Source: FEN-1219 sp035548835 (lineage in GTDB: Bacteria > Pseudomonadota > Gammaproteobacteria > Steroidobacterales > Rariloculaceae). From it: DNA of 64,000 nt. Both the position numbers and the translations under genes were made by a program. The stretch spans positions 62,001-126,000 of the forward strand of contig DASZSB010000148.1 in NCBI GenBank assembly GCA_035548835.1. The letters run 5' to 3'. The number at the start of each line of letters is the position of its first letter. Position 1 is the stretch's first letter. Of this stretch, positions 52,388-62,138 are shown piece by piece. The notes under the pieces are model-generated. The model did no database searches. It was not told the origin of the DNA and was given only the letters and a program-made list of their open reading frames with translations.

Positions 52388-53587
52388 TTACTCGGTCCGC
52401 AGCGCGTCGAGCGGCTCGAGCCGGGCCGCGCTGCGCGCGGGCAGCACGCCCGCCACGAGGCCGATGGCCACGGCGATCACGAACGCGAGCACCACGTACA
52501 GCGGCGCGATGCGTGCCGGCATGGACGGCAGGGCCCAGTGCGCCAGCAGCACGATCGCGAAGCCGAGCGCGAGCCCGCCCGCGCCGCCGATCGCCGACAG
52601 CAGCATCGCCTCGCCGACGAACAGCTGCGCGATGCGCGAGCGGCGTGCGCCGATCGCGCGCAGCAGGCCGATCTCCTGCGTCCGCTCGCGCACGGCGATG
52701 GTCATGATCGTGAAGATGCCGACGCCGCCCACGAGCAGCGAGATGCCGCCGAGTGCCGCGACGCCGAGTGTCAGCACGTCGATGATCGAGCCCAGCACGT
52801 CGAGCATCTGCTGCTGCGTGACGACGGTGAAGTCCTCGCCGCCGTGGCGTGCGAGCATGATCCGCTTGACGCCCTCGACGACCTCGTCGACGGGCGCGTT
52901 CTCGGCGTACAGCAGGTCGATCTCCTGCACGCCCTGGCGGTTGAACAGCTCGAGGCCGAGCGCGGCCGGGATGTACACGGTGTCGTCGAGATCGATGCCG
53001 ACGACCTGGCCCTTCGGCTGCATGACGCCGACCACCCGATAACGCTGCCCGCCGACGCGAACGCGGTCGCCGATCGCGTTCTTGTCGCCATACAGCTCGC
53101 GATACGCCTTCGCGCCGAGCACGGCCACGTTGCGCGCGCGCTCGAGCTCGTCGGGCGGCAGGAACGTGCCGGCCGCCACCTTGAACCTGAACGTGCTGTC
53201 GAAATCCGGGCCCACGGCGTACACGGCCACCGTGCGCTCCCGGCCATTGCCTTCGAGCGACCCGCTGCCCGTCACGACCGGCACCGAGTGCAGCACGTAC
53301 GGCGCACGCGTCAGCGCCTCCGCGTCGGCGAGCGACAGCGGGCGCACGGAGTTCAGCGCGCCGGGCGACATGCCGAGCGTGTTCGCCTTGCCGGGTTGCA
53401 CCGCGATGGTCGTCGTGCCGAATTGTGTGAACTCCTCGGCGACGTAGCGGTTCAGGCCCTCGCCGATCGAGGTCAGCAGCACCACGGCCGTGACGCCGAT
53501 GCCGATGCCGAGCGCGGTCAGCGCGCTGCGCATGCGGTGCGCGGCGACGGACTGGGAGATCAGGCGGAAGAAATCCTGGCTGCGCAT
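52388..53587 (-). CDS. MacB/FtsX-type ABC permease (second)
   Basis: A 399-residue permease with an N-terminal transmembrane helix, a periplasmic MacB_PCD domain (about 45-250), and three C-terminal helices of the FtsX fold (VGGVGIFTIMTIAVRERTQEIGLLRAIGA). AIGARRSRI is the typical cytoplasmic loop. Four bases separate it from the first permease gene. It has no ATPase domain. It works with the ATPase at 54800 and probably forms a heterodimer with the other permease. Confidence 0.88.
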   Translation of the reverse strand: MRSQDFFRLISQSVAAHRMRSALTALGIGIGVTAVVLLTSIGEGLNRYVAEEFTQFGTTTIAVQPGKANTLGMSPGALNSVRPLSLADAEALTRAPYVLHSVPVVTGSGSLEGNGRERTVAVYAVGPDFDSTFRFKVAAGTFLPPDELERARNVAVLGAKAYRELYGDKNAIGDRVRVGGQRYRVVGVMQPKGQVVGIDLDDTVYIPAALGLELFNRQGVQEIDLLYAENAPVDEVVEGVKRIMLARHGGEDFTVVTQQQMLDVLGSIIDVLTLGVAALGGISLLVGGVGIFTIMTIAVRERTQEIGLLRAIGARRSRIAQLFVGEAMLLSAIGGAGGLALGFAIVLLAHWALPSMPARIAPLYVVLAFVIAVAIGLVAGVLPARSAARLEPLDALRTE

Positions 53588-53591
53588 GGCG

Positions 53592-54803
53592 TCAGCGCTT
53601 CATGAGCGCGTTGACGGGATCGAGCGCGGCCGCGCGCCGCGCCGGCAATATGCCGAACAACAGGCCGCTGATGACGGCGACGGCGACCGCGGCGGCCGCG
53701 GCCCAGGGCGGAGCCGCGAAATCGAGCACCGGGAACGCGACGTTCAGCCCCCACGTGCCGAGCGCGCCGATCCCGAGCCCCACGAGCGCGCCGAGCAGCG
53801 ACAGGCACGCGGCCTCGGTCAGGAACAAGCCGATGATCTGGCGCTGGCGCGCGCCGATCGCCTTCAAGAGGCCGATCTCGGCCGTCCGCTGGCTCACGGC
53901 GACGAGCATGACGTTCATGATCAGCACGCCGGCCACGACGAGGCTGATGGCGGCGATGGCCGCGAGACCCGCGGTGATCATGTTGAAGATCGTGTCGAAC
54001 GTTGCGACGAGCGCGTCCTGCGTGATGACCGTGACGTCTTCCTCGCCCGCGTGCCGGGCCTTCAGGATGGCGGTGATGTCGCGTTTCGCGGCCTCCACGG
54101 CGTCGCGGTCGCTGGCCTCGGCCAGGATGCGGAACACCGACGACGTGTCGAACAGCTGCTGCGCGCTCGCGACCGGCATGATGACCGTCTCGTCCACGTT
54201 GAAGCCGCCCGCGAGCCCCTGCTGCGCGAGCACGCCGATCACTCGGCAGCGTGTGACGCCGATGCGCAGCGACTGGCCCACGGCGGGCTCGGGCGCGAAC
54301 AGCTCGTGTGCGACGGTGCTGCCGAGCACGCACACCGGCTGCGCGACGTCGAGCTCCAGCGGCGGCAGGAAACGGCCGCTGCCCATGACCCAGTGCTGGA
54401 TGTCCAGCATGTGCGAGCCGGTGCCGATGACCGTGATGTCGCGCTCGCGGCTGCCGGCCGACACGGTGCCCGCGCCCACCACGACCGGCGTGACCTGCCG
54501 GATGCGCGAGCTGCGCGTCAACGCCATCGTGTCCTCGAGCGTGAGCTCGCGCGCCGTCTCGCCCACGAGCAGGCCCTGGATGCCGCTGCCGCTCGTCTCC
54601 GCGCGTCCCGGCAGCACGATCAGGAGATGCGTGCCGAGTGAAGCGAATCGTCCCGTGACGTAGCGGCGCGCGCCTTCGCCCACGGCCGTCAGCGTGACGA
54701 CGGCGGCGACGCCGATGGCGATGGCGAGCAGCAGCATCGACGTGCGCAGGGGGTAGCGCTCGAGGGCCTGCACCGACAGCCGCGTGACGTCCACGACCCT
54801 CAT
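53592..54803 (-). CDS. MacB/FtsX-type ABC permease (first)
   Basis: A 403-residue permease with the same layout as its neighbour: one N-terminal helix, a periplasmic MacB_PCD-like domain, and three C-terminal helices after the ERxxEIGLLKAIGARQRQI-type loop (TAEIGLLKAIGARQRQI here). The sequence differs enough from the 52388 protein to be a distinct subunit. Its start overlaps the ATPase stop by four bases. Operon with adaptor, ATPase and second permease. Confidence 0.88.
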   Translation of the reverse strand: MRVVDVTRLSVQALERYPLRTSMLLLAIAIGVAAVVTLTAVGEGARRYVTGRFASLGTHLLIVLPGRAETSGSGIQGLLVGETARELTLEDTMALTRSSRIRQVTPVVVGAGTVSAGSRERDITVIGTGSHMLDIQHWVMGSGRFLPPLELDVAQPVCVLGSTVAHELFAPEPAVGQSLRIGVTRCRVIGVLAQQGLAGGFNVDETVIMPVASAQQLFDTSSVFRILAEASDRDAVEAAKRDITAILKARHAGEEDVTVITQDALVATFDTIFNMITAGLAAIAAISLVVAGVLIMNVMLVAVSQRTAEIGLLKAIGARQRQIIGLFLTEAACLSLLGALVGLGIGALGTWGLNVAFPVLDFAAPPWAAAAAVAVAVISGLLFGILPARRAAALDPVNALMKR

Positions 54804-55483
54804 GCGCCATCCCCGCCGACATCGTTGACGATCCTGCCGTCGTGCAGCGTCAGGTGGCGCCGGGCGCGGCCGCCGATGACCGGGTCGTGAGTGACGATCA
54901 GCAGCGCAATGCCGGTGCGATTGAGCTGCTCGACGATCTGCATGATCTCCCCGCCCGAGCGCGAATCGAGGTTGCCCGTGGGCTCGTCCGCGAGCAGAAA
55001 GCGCGGCTGCATGACGATGGCGCGGCCGATCGCGACGCGCTGGCGTTCGCCGCCCGAGAGCTGGTCCGGCCGGTGGTCGAGGCGGGCCTTGAGGCCCACC
55101 GACTCGAGCACGGCGACCGCGCGATCGCGCCGCGCGCGCGGCGCGACGCCGGCCAGCACGAGCGGCAGCTCGACGTTCTCGAGCGCCGTGAGCCGTGGCA
55201 CCAGGTGGAAGAACTGGAAGATGAAGCCGATCTGCCGCTGCCGATGCTCGGCCAGCGCGTCGTCGTCGAGCGAGGACACGTCCTCGCCTTCGAGCCGGTA
55301 GGTGCCCGAGGTCGGACGATCGAGCAGGCCCAGCACGTTCAGCAGCGTCGATTTGCCGGAGCCCGAGGGACCCATGATCGAGATGTACTCGCCGGCCCTG
55401 ATCGTGAGGTCCACCTGATCGAGTGCGCGCACGATCTCGGTGCCGACCTTGTATTCCCGGCAGATGCCGCGCAGCTCCATCAT
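54800..55483 (-). CDS. MacB/LolD-type ABC ATPase
   Basis: A 227-residue stand-alone ATPase: Walker A GPSGSGKST, Q-loop FIFQFFHLVPRLTALENVE, signature LSGGERQR, Walker B FLLADEPTGNLDS and H-loop VTHD. Such ATPases power MacAB-type macrolide or peptide export and lipoprotein release without moving substrate across the inner membrane. The adaptor gene lies upstream (19 bases) and two permeases downstream. LolCDE is less likely because a periplasmic adaptor is encoded here. Confidence 0.9.
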   Translation of the reverse strand: MMELRGICREYKVGTEIVRALDQVDLTIRAGEYISIMGPSGSGKSTLLNVLGLLDRPTSGTYRLEGEDVSSLDDDALAEHRQRQIGFIFQFFHLVPRLTALENVELPLVLAGVAPRARRDRAVAVLESVGLKARLDHRPDQLSGGERQRVAIGRAIVMQPRFLLADEPTGNLDSRSGGEIMQIVEQLNRTGIALLIVTHDPVIGGRARRHLTLHDGRIVNDVGGDGA

Positions 55484-55502
55484 GGCCGCCGACCGTGGCG
55501 CG

Positions 55503-56630
55503 CTATTCCGCGACCGCAGTCGCGCCGTCGCGCACGCCCGCGCGATCGATCGAGCTCACGACGCGCTCGCCCGCCGACAGACCGTTCAGGATCTCGGTGA
55601 ACTCCCAGTTCGAGATGCCGGTTTCGACCTGGCGGGCGGCGAGCTTGCCGGTGGCCGGGTCGAACACATACACGCTCTTGTTCGGCAGGATCACGGACGT
55701 CGGCACGCGCAGCGCCTCGGCGCGCTCGGCCAGCACGACCTCGACGTCGGCGCTGTAGCCCGTCAGCAGCCCCGTGTCGTCCGGATTCTCGAACTCCGCC
55801 TCGATCTCCACCGTGCGGGCCTGCTTCTCGCGGTCGAGCACGTACGGAGCCACGCGCCGCACGTGACCGGGAAACTTGCGGCCCGGAAACGCATCGAGGC
55901 TGATGCGCGCCGGCAGCCCTTCTTTCACGCGCGGAGCGTCCACCTCGTCGATCGGGGCGCTGATGTAGAGGCAGGTCGGGTCGATCAGATCCACGGTGGG
56001 GGGTGTCGGAATGCCGATCGGCGAGGGCGTCACGAATTCGCCGAGCTCGCCGTTGATCTCGGCGATCACGCCGGCGAAGGGTGCGCGCAGCTGCGTGCGC
56101 GCGAGCTGCGCGCGGGCCACGTCGATGCGCGAGTCCGCCACGCGCACGCCGTCCTGCGCGGCCGCACAGCCCGCGGCCGTCGACTCGGATTTGCCCTCCG
56201 CCTGATCAGCGGCTTCCTCGGATGCGAGCTTCTGGGCCGCGAGCTTGTGCAGGCGCTCGGCGTCGCGTTTCGCGACATCGGCCGTCACGCAGGCCTCGCG
56301 TGCCTGCGAGCGCGAGGCGCGCGCGTCGCGCTCGGACAGCTCGAGCTGGGCTTTGAGGTCGTCATTCCACAGCTCGAGCAGCAGCGTGCCGGCGGCGACG
56401 TGCTCGCCCTTCTTGACCGGCAGCTTCGAGATCTGGCCGCCGAGGGCGGGGGACAGGCGTGCGCGCCGGCAGGCGTCGACGGTGCCGGCGCGCGTGTTCG
56501 CCACGGTCGCGGCAACGGGGCCGCGGTCGACCGTCACGAGCGTGACCTGCACGGGCTTCGGTCGCGTCAGCCACCACGCGCCCGCAAGCGCGATCAGCAC
56601 CACGACCGCGACTATGGCGATGCGCTTCAT
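55503..56630 (-). CDS. Periplasmic adaptor protein, MacA/HlyD family
   Basis: A 375-residue membrane-fusion protein with one N-terminal transmembrane helix (IAIVAVVVLIALAGAWWL), a biotinyl-lipoyl-like domain split by a coiled-coil hairpin at about 100-185 (rich in Ala, Arg, Glu, Lys), and beta-barrel and membrane-proximal domains. AQLARTQLRAPFAGVIAEI is the diagnostic return strand. First gene of the exporter operon; the partner outer-membrane channel is not encoded nearby, so it may use a shared TolC-like protein. Confidence 0.9.
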   Translation of the reverse strand: MKRIAIVAVVVLIALAGAWWLTRPKPVQVTLVTVDRGPVAATVANTRAGTVDACRRARLSPALGGQISKLPVKKGEHVAAGTLLLELWNDDLKAQLELSERDARASRSQAREACVTADVAKRDAERLHKLAAQKLASEEAADQAEGKSESTAAGCAAAQDGVRVADSRIDVARAQLARTQLRAPFAGVIAEINGELGEFVTPSPIGIPTPPTVDLIDPTCLYISAPIDEVDAPRVKEGLPARISLDAFPGRKFPGHVRRVAPYVLDREKQARTVEIEAEFENPDDTGLLTGYSADVEVVLAERAEALRVPTSVILPNKSVYVFDPATGKLAARQVETGISNWEFTEILNGLSAGERVVSSIDRAGVRDGATAVAE

Positions 56631-56761
56631 AGGTCCGTTGTCTTGCGGATCTCTTGCAGTCTAGCGGATACGTGCGGGGGCAGCGACTGGCGCACGGCTG
56701 CCCCGTTTGGGAGCGCTGCCCGCCGGCGCGTCACGCTCTTCCGGCAGGCGTCACGGCACCG

Positions 56762-57295
56762 TTACCAGGTGCGGAAGCTGCCCGTGTCGAGATGGACGAA
56801 ATTCGAATCGCGGTAGTAGCCCACGCCGCCGCGCCGCAGGCCGATCGCCGCGTCGCGCAACGAGGTCGTGGCCGCGCTCGTGAGACGCACGTCGATCGCG
56901 CGTCCGGAGAGGTGCAGGCTGTGCTCCGCGACGCCGCTGCTCGCCTTTCGCAGCGCCGAGTTCGTCGCGGGGGAGCGATAGCCGGAGATGACCTCGAATC
57001 GGCCGCGACCGCCCAGCGTCGCATGCAGTTGTTGCAGCTGATCGAGCAGCGCCACGTCGATGTCGTGTGTCTGCTCGTTGCGGAAGTCGCGCAGGAAGTG
57101 GCGGATCTCGGACAACGCCTCGGGCACGAGCTGCCCGTGCTCGCGATACGTCACCTTCAGCTGTTCCGCGGTGTGCAGGTGGTACAGCGACAGCACCTGG
57201 GCCTCCGTCGCGGGTGCGGCGAGCGCGCGGCCATTCCGGCCGAGGCCGGCCAGTCCGAAAGATCCGATCAGGAAACTCCGCCGTCCGATCGTCAT
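56762..57295 (-). CDS. DUF882/YcbK-type murein peptidase-like protein, exported
   Basis: A 177-residue protein with a twin-arginine leader (GRRSFLIGSFGLAGLG). The DUF882 domain, a relative of LAS/M15 peptidases, shows GYRSPATNSALR, SLHLSGRAIDV with a zinc-binding His and Asp, and HLDTG near the end with the third ligand. Family member MepK of E. coli cuts peptidoglycan cross-links. It follows trxB on the same strand (72-base gap). Confidence 0.88.
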   Translation of the reverse strand: MTIGRRSFLIGSFGLAGLGRNGRALAAPATEAQVLSLYHLHTAEQLKVTYREHGQLVPEALSEIRHFLRDFRNEQTHDIDVALLDQLQQLHATLGGRGRFEVISGYRSPATNSALRKASSGVAEHSLHLSGRAIDVRLTSAATTSLRDAAIGLRRGGVGYYRDSNFVHLDTGSFRTW

Positions 57296-57367
57296 CGAGG
57301 TTCCTCCGCGTTCACGATCATGGCCCGAGGTCGCGCTGCGGACCTCGCACTGGTTCTCAGTCCGGCG

Positions 57368-58315
57368 CTAGTGTCCCGTCAGGAACCGCTCGGCGTCCAG
57401 CGCCGCCATGCACCCGGAGCCCGCCGACGTCACGGCCTGGCGGTAGATCGGGTCGGCCACGTCGCCCGCGGCGAAGATGCCTTCGACGCTGGTGGCGGTC
57501 GCGAACCCGTGCCGCCCGCTGCGCGTCACGATGTAGCCCCCCTCCATCTCGATCTGGCCCTCGAACACCTTCGTGTTCGGCGTGTGCCCGATCGCGATGA
57601 ACACGCCCTGCACGGGAATCTCGCGCCTGGCGCCGGTCTTCGCGTGTGCGAGCCGCACGCCGACGACGCCGTTGTCGTCGCCCTGCACCTCGTCGAGCAC
57701 GTGGTCCCAGAGGATCTCGACGTTGCCCGTGCGGCTCTTCTCGAGCAGCTTGTCGATCATGATCTGCTCCGCGCGGAACGCGTTGCGCCGGTGCACGACC
57801 GTGACGCGCGAGGCGATATTGGCGAGGTAGAGCGCTTCCTCGACCGCGGTGTTGCCCCCGCCGACGACCGCCACGGGCTGGTTCCGGAAGAAGAATCCGT
57901 CGCACGTGGCACAGGCCGACACGCCGCGGCCCTTGTAGGCCTCCTCGCTCGGCAGGCCGAGATACCTGGCCGAGGCGCCGGTCGCGATGATCAGCGCGTC
58001 GCAGGTGTACTCATTGCTGCCGCAGTAAAGATGGAACGGCCGTTTGCCGAACTCGACGCGGTCCACGTGGTCGTGGATCAGCTGCGTGCCGAAGCGCTCG
58101 GCGTGCCGCTTCATGCGCTCCATGAGCTCCGGGCCCATGACGCCGCGGTCGTCGCCGGGCCAGTTGTCCACCTCCGTGGTCGTCGTCATCTGGCCGCCGA
58201 CCTCGACGCCGGTGATGATCACGGGCTTCAGCGCGGCGCGCGCGGCATACACGGCGGCCGTGTACCCGGCCGGACCCGAGCCGATGATGATCAGACGATG
58301 GTGTTGAGTGGCCAT
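57368..58315 (-). CDS. trxB: Thioredoxin reductase TrxB
   Basis: A 315-residue FAD enzyme that reduces thioredoxin with NADPH in the cytoplasm. FAD motif IGSGPAGYTAA at about 11-21, NADPH motif VGGGNTAVEEALYL, redox centre CATC at 135-138, and C-terminal GDVADPIYRQAVTSAGSGC. The start at 58315 is supported by an AGGAGG-like region upstream in the divergent gap (58316-58451). Confidence 0.96.
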   Translation of the reverse strand: MATQHHRLIIIGSGPAGYTAAVYAARAALKPVIITGVEVGGQMTTTTEVDNWPGDDRGVMGPELMERMKRHAERFGTQLIHDHVDRVEFGKRPFHLYCGSNEYTCDALIIATGASARYLGLPSEEAYKGRGVSACATCDGFFFRNQPVAVVGGGNTAVEEALYLANIASRVTVVHRRNAFRAEQIMIDKLLEKSRTGNVEILWDHVLDEVQGDDNGVVGVRLAHAKTGARREIPVQGVFIAIGHTPNTKVFEGQIEMEGGYIVTRSGRHGFATATSVEGIFAAGDVADPIYRQAVTSAGSGCMAALDAERFLTGH

Positions 58316-58451
58316 GCACCCTCCTTGCTGCGGCCCGCTATGGTAGTGGAGAGCCGCGGCCAAGTCAGGACCGCGCGCGGCCCGTGTGCCGGTCCGGTGG
58401 CTCTGGCATCATTCGCGCCTTGACCCATCCATGCCCTCGAGGAGCCACGCG

Positions 58452-60701
58452 ATGCACGGACGCCGCTCGCCGAGCCCGCTGCTGGCGGCAGCGCTGACCA
58501 CGCTCCTGGCGGTCGTGACCGCCGGTGCGCGCGCGCAGGATCCGGCCGGTGCGCCAGCCGCGCCGCAACACCGGCGCTCGATCGGACTCGCGCTGTCCGG
58601 CGGTGGCGCACGCGGTGGCGCGCACATCGGCGTGCTGAAGGCGCTCGAGGAGCTGCGCGTGCCGGTCGACTACCTGGCCGGCACCAGCATCGGCGCCGTG
58701 GTCGGCGGGTTCTATGCCGCCGGCATGACGGTGCCCGACCTCGAGAAGCTGGTCGAGAGCCTCGAGTGGGAGCGTGCGTTCCTGAACGTGACGCCGCGCG
58801 AGCTGAAGTCGTTCCGGCGCAAGCGCGACGACGATCTGTTCCTCGTGGACCAGAAGCCCGGGCTCGTGGATGGCGAGTTCAAGCTCCCGGCGGGGCTCGT
58901 GCAGGGGCAGGTCATCGACACGATCCTCTCGCGCGAGACGCTGCGTGCGTCGGAAGTTCACGACTTCGACAAGCTGCTCGTGCCGTTCCGTGCCGTGGCG
59001 GGTGACATCGCGACCGGCGAGGCCGTGGTGCTGCGCTCCGGAAACCTCGCGCGCTCGCTGCGCGCGAGCATGTCCATTCCCGCCGCGCTCGCACCGATCG
59101 AGATCGACGGGCGCCTGCTCGTCGACGGCGGCATCGTGATGAATCTGCCCGTGGACGTCGCGCGGCAGATGGGCGCCGACGTCGTGATCGCCGTGGACAT
59201 CTCCTCGACGCTGCTCACGCGCGACACATTGCGGTCGGTGCTGGATGTGACGACGCAGCTGACGAACCTGCTGACGCGTGCCGGCACCCTGGAGCAGAGA
59301 AAGCGACTGCGCGACGGCGACATCCTCGTGCGGCCGGAATTCAGCGACGACCTGAACTCGGTGAGCTTCGCGCGCATGCGCGAGGCGATCCAGGCGGGTT
59401 ACGACGCCATCATGGCGCATCGGGAGCAGTTCGAGCCCCTCGCGCTGTCGGAGGCCGACTACGCGGCCTATCTCGCTGCCCGTCACGATCCGCGCATGCG
59501 CGAGCTGCCGGTCGTGGACTTCGTGCGTCTCGACAACAAGGGCCCGGTGGCCGACAGCATCGTGCAGACGCGCCTGAACGATATCCGCATCGGCCAGCCG
59601 CTCGACGTCGATGCGGTGGAACGGGCGATCAACAAGGTCTACGGGCTCGAGTACTACCAGAACGTGCGTTACGGGCTCGTGAACGACGCCGACGGCAAGA
59701 CGGGTCTCGAGGTCGAGCTCGACAAGCGGTCGTGGGGGCCCAACTACCTGCAGCTCGGCATGGAGTACAGCTCGGCCGGCAAGGGCGACGCGCTGTTCGG
59801 CCTCGCGGCGAGCTATCTCGGTACGGCCATCAACGACCGCGGCGGCGAATGGCGGGCCACGCTCGTGGTCGGCGACGAGCCGGCGCTGCTGACGAACCTG
59901 TATCAGCCGCTCGGGCCCAAGGGTTTGTTCTTCGTCGCGCCGTCGCTGGACCTCGAATCCAAGCAGTTCAACGTGTACCAGAACGGAGACCGGTTGCTCG
60001 AGGCCCAGCAGCGCCAGGGAATGCTCGAGCTCGCCGCGGGCCGGGAGCTGCCGAGCTGGGGCGAGTTCCGGTTCGGCATTCGCGAGGCTTCCGGCAGCTA
60101 CGAGCTGCGCGTCGGCGATCCCGCGTACATGCCCGACGAGCATTTCCGCGTCGGCCAGTTCTTCGGGCGGTTCTCCGTCGATACGATGGACAGCGTGTCG
60201 TTCCCGCGCAGCGGCACGCTCGCGAGCCTCGAGTGGCGCGGCTCGCGGCGCGGTCCGCTGTCCGCGGACTCCGATTTCGATCAGGTGCTGGTCTCGGCCG
60301 CGCATGCGAAGACCTGGGGGCGCCACACGATCCTGACGTCGCTGCGATACGACGAGACGGTCAGCGGTGTCGCTCCGGTCGACAGCCTGTTCCGCATGGG
60401 CGGCTTCTTCGACCTCTCCGGCATCAGCCGCAACGAGCTCGCGGGCCAGCATGCCGTGCGCATCGGCGCGAGCTACTACCGGCGTATCGGCGATCTCGCG
60501 CTGTTCCCGGCGTTTGCGGGCGTGACGCTCGAGGTGGGCAACGTCTGGCAGTCGCGCGGCGACATCTCGCTGAACAGCAGCATCGTCGGCGGCTCGTTCT
60601 GGGCCGGCGTCAGCACGCCGGTCGGGCCGGTGTACGTGGGGTATGGGCGGGCGGAAGGCGGCCTCGATGCCTTCTACATTTCGCTCGGGCGCGTGTTCTG
60701 A
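58452..60701 (+). CDS. Patatin-like phospholipase fused to POTRA/BamA-type barrel (type Vd-like)
   Basis: A 749-residue exported protein. After the signal peptide (ending Ala-Arg-Ala-Gln), residues about 43-290 are a patatin domain with the oxyanion loop SGGGARGG, nucleophile Ser79 in GTSIG, and DGG with the catalytic Asp. Residues about 350-420 resemble one POTRA domain (LNDIRIGQPLDVDAVERAI, YGLEYYQNVRY), and the rest is a beta-barrel of the surface-antigen type ending in Phe (GRVF). This is the architecture of PlpD-type secreted lipases, which release or display a phospholipase at the cell surface. GAGGAG lies before the ATG at 58452. Confidence 0.9.
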   Translation: MHGRRSPSPLLAAALTTLLAVVTAGARAQDPAGAPAAPQHRRSIGLALSGGGARGGAHIGVLKALEELRVPVDYLAGTSIGAVVGGFYAAGMTVPDLEKLVESLEWERAFLNVTPRELKSFRRKRDDDLFLVDQKPGLVDGEFKLPAGLVQGQVIDTILSRETLRASEVHDFDKLLVPFRAVAGDIATGEAVVLRSGNLARSLRASMSIPAALAPIEIDGRLLVDGGIVMNLPVDVARQMGADVVIAVDISSTLLTRDTLRSVLDVTTQLTNLLTRAGTLEQRKRLRDGDILVRPEFSDDLNSVSFARMREAIQAGYDAIMAHREQFEPLALSEADYAAYLAARHDPRMRELPVVDFVRLDNKGPVADSIVQTRLNDIRIGQPLDVDAVERAINKVYGLEYYQNVRYGLVNDADGKTGLEVELDKRSWGPNYLQLGMEYSSAGKGDALFGLAASYLGTAINDRGGEWRATLVVGDEPALLTNLYQPLGPKGLFFVAPSLDLESKQFNVYQNGDRLLEAQQRQGMLELAAGRELPSWGEFRFGIREASGSYELRVGDPAYMPDEHFRVGQFFGRFSVDTMDSVSFPRSGTLASLEWRGSRRGPLSADSDFDQVLVSAAHAKTWGRHTILTSLRYDETVSGVAPVDSLFRMGGFFDLSGISRNELAGQHAVRIGASYYRRIGDLALFPAFAGVTLEVGNVWQSRGDISLNSSIVGGSFWAGVSTPVGPVYVGYGRAEGGLDAFYISLGRVF

Positions 60702-60735
60702 GCAGGGATCGCAGGCAGATAAGGAAGCAGGAATC

Positions 60736-62127
60736 ATGACTACGACGAGCCCCGGTGCGAACGGACTGGACAGCATGGACCTCGCGCACATGCTGCACCC
60801 GAACACCAACCTTGCGGCTCTGCATCGCGGCGGGCCTCTCGTGCTGGTTCGCGGCGACGGCATTCACGTCTGGGACAACCACGGCCGCCGCTACCTCGAG
60901 GCCATGGCGGGCCTCTGGTGCACGACGCTCGGTTACGGCGACGAAGAGCTCGCGCGCACGGCGTACGAGCAGATCAGGAAGCTGTCCTTCTCGCATCTCT
61001 TCACGGGCAAGAGCCACGAGTCTGCCGTGCTGCTGGCCGACAAGCTCGTGGGCATGGCGCCGTTCGCCGCATCACGCGTGTTCTTCGGCAACTCCGGCTC
61101 CGATGCCAACGACACACAGATCAAGCTCGTCTGGTACTACAACAATGCGATCGGGCGGCCGGCGAAGAAAAAGATCGTCGCGCGCCACAAGGGCTATCAC
61201 GGCACCACGCTGGCGTCGGCCGGGCTCACGGGACTGCCGTCGTTCCACAAGCTCTTCGACGTGCCACTGCCGCAGATCCTGCACACCGAGGCGCCGTACT
61301 ACTACCGCGGCGCCGAGCCCGGCGAGAGCGAGGAAGACTACGCCTCGCGACTCGCGCGCAGCCTCGAGGAACTGATCGTGCGCGAGGGGCCCGACACCGT
61401 GGCCGCGTTCATCGCCGAGCCCCTGATGGGCGTGGGCGGCGTGCTGCTGCCGCCGCGCACGTATTTCGAGAAGGTCCAGGCGGTGCTCGCGAAGTACGAC
61501 GTCCTGCTGATCGACGACGAGGTCATCACGGGCTTCGGGCGCACCGGTGAACTGTGGGGCGCGCAGACGTTCGGCATGCGGCCCGACACGCTGTCGGCGG
61601 CGAAGGCGCTCTCGGCCGCGTATCTGCCGATCAGCGCGGTGCTCGTGCCGGAGTTCATGTACGCGCCGATGGTCGAGGCGAGCGGGCAGGTGGGTCTGTT
61701 CGGGCACGGCTTCACGTACTCCGGCCATCCGGTCAGCGCGGCCGTGGCGCTGCGCGCGCTGCAGATCTACGAGGAGCGCAATCTCTACGGGCACGTGCGC
61801 GCCGTCGCGCCGCAGTTCCAGCAGCGGTTGAAGGCGCTGGCAGCGCATCCGCTCGTCGGCGACGCGCGCGGCGTCGGCCTGCTCGGCGCCTGCGAGCTCG
61901 TGCAGAACAAGGCCACGAAGGCCGCGTTCGACGCGAAGCTCGCCGTCGGCGCGAAGTGCATGCAGCTGTGCCAGGAGCGCGGGCTCATCGTGCGCGCCGT
62001 CGGCGATTCGATCGCCGTGTGCCCGCCGTACATCGTGACGCCGGAGCAGATCGACGAGATCTTCACGCTGCTGGCGCAGGGGCTCGACGACACGCTCGCC
62101 TGGGCGCGCAAGGAGCGCCTCGTCTGA
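60736..62127 (+). CDS. Class III (omega) aminotransferase, PLP-dependent
   Basis: A 463-residue fold-type I transaminase. The PLP lysine is Lys290 in SAAKALSAAYLP; NSGSDAND, HKGYHGTT and LLIDDEVITGFGRTG are the usual PLP phosphate and ring contacts. The family uses amine donors such as beta-alanine, putrescine or alanine with pyruvate or 2-oxoglutarate. The substrate is not defined by sequence. It starts 35 bases after the patatin gene behind AGGAAGCAGGA. Confidence 0.92.
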   Translation: MTTTSPGANGLDSMDLAHMLHPNTNLAALHRGGPLVLVRGDGIHVWDNHGRRYLEAMAGLWCTTLGYGDEELARTAYEQIRKLSFSHLFTGKSHESAVLLADKLVGMAPFAASRVFFGNSGSDANDTQIKLVWYYNNAIGRPAKKKIVARHKGYHGTTLASAGLTGLPSFHKLFDVPLPQILHTEAPYYYRGAEPGESEEDYASRLARSLEELIVREGPDTVAAFIAEPLMGVGGVLLPPRTYFEKVQAVLAKYDVLLIDDEVITGFGRTGELWGAQTFGMRPDTLSAAKALSAAYLPISAVLVPEFMYAPMVEASGQVGLFGHGFTYSGHPVSAAVALRALQIYEERNLYGHVRAVAPQFQQRLKALAAHPLVGDARGVGLLGACELVQNKATKAAFDAKLAVGAKCMQLCQERGLIVRAVGDSIAVCPPYIVTPEQIDEIFTLLAQGLDDTLAWARKERLV

Positions 62128-62138
62128 AGCCGCGCGCG

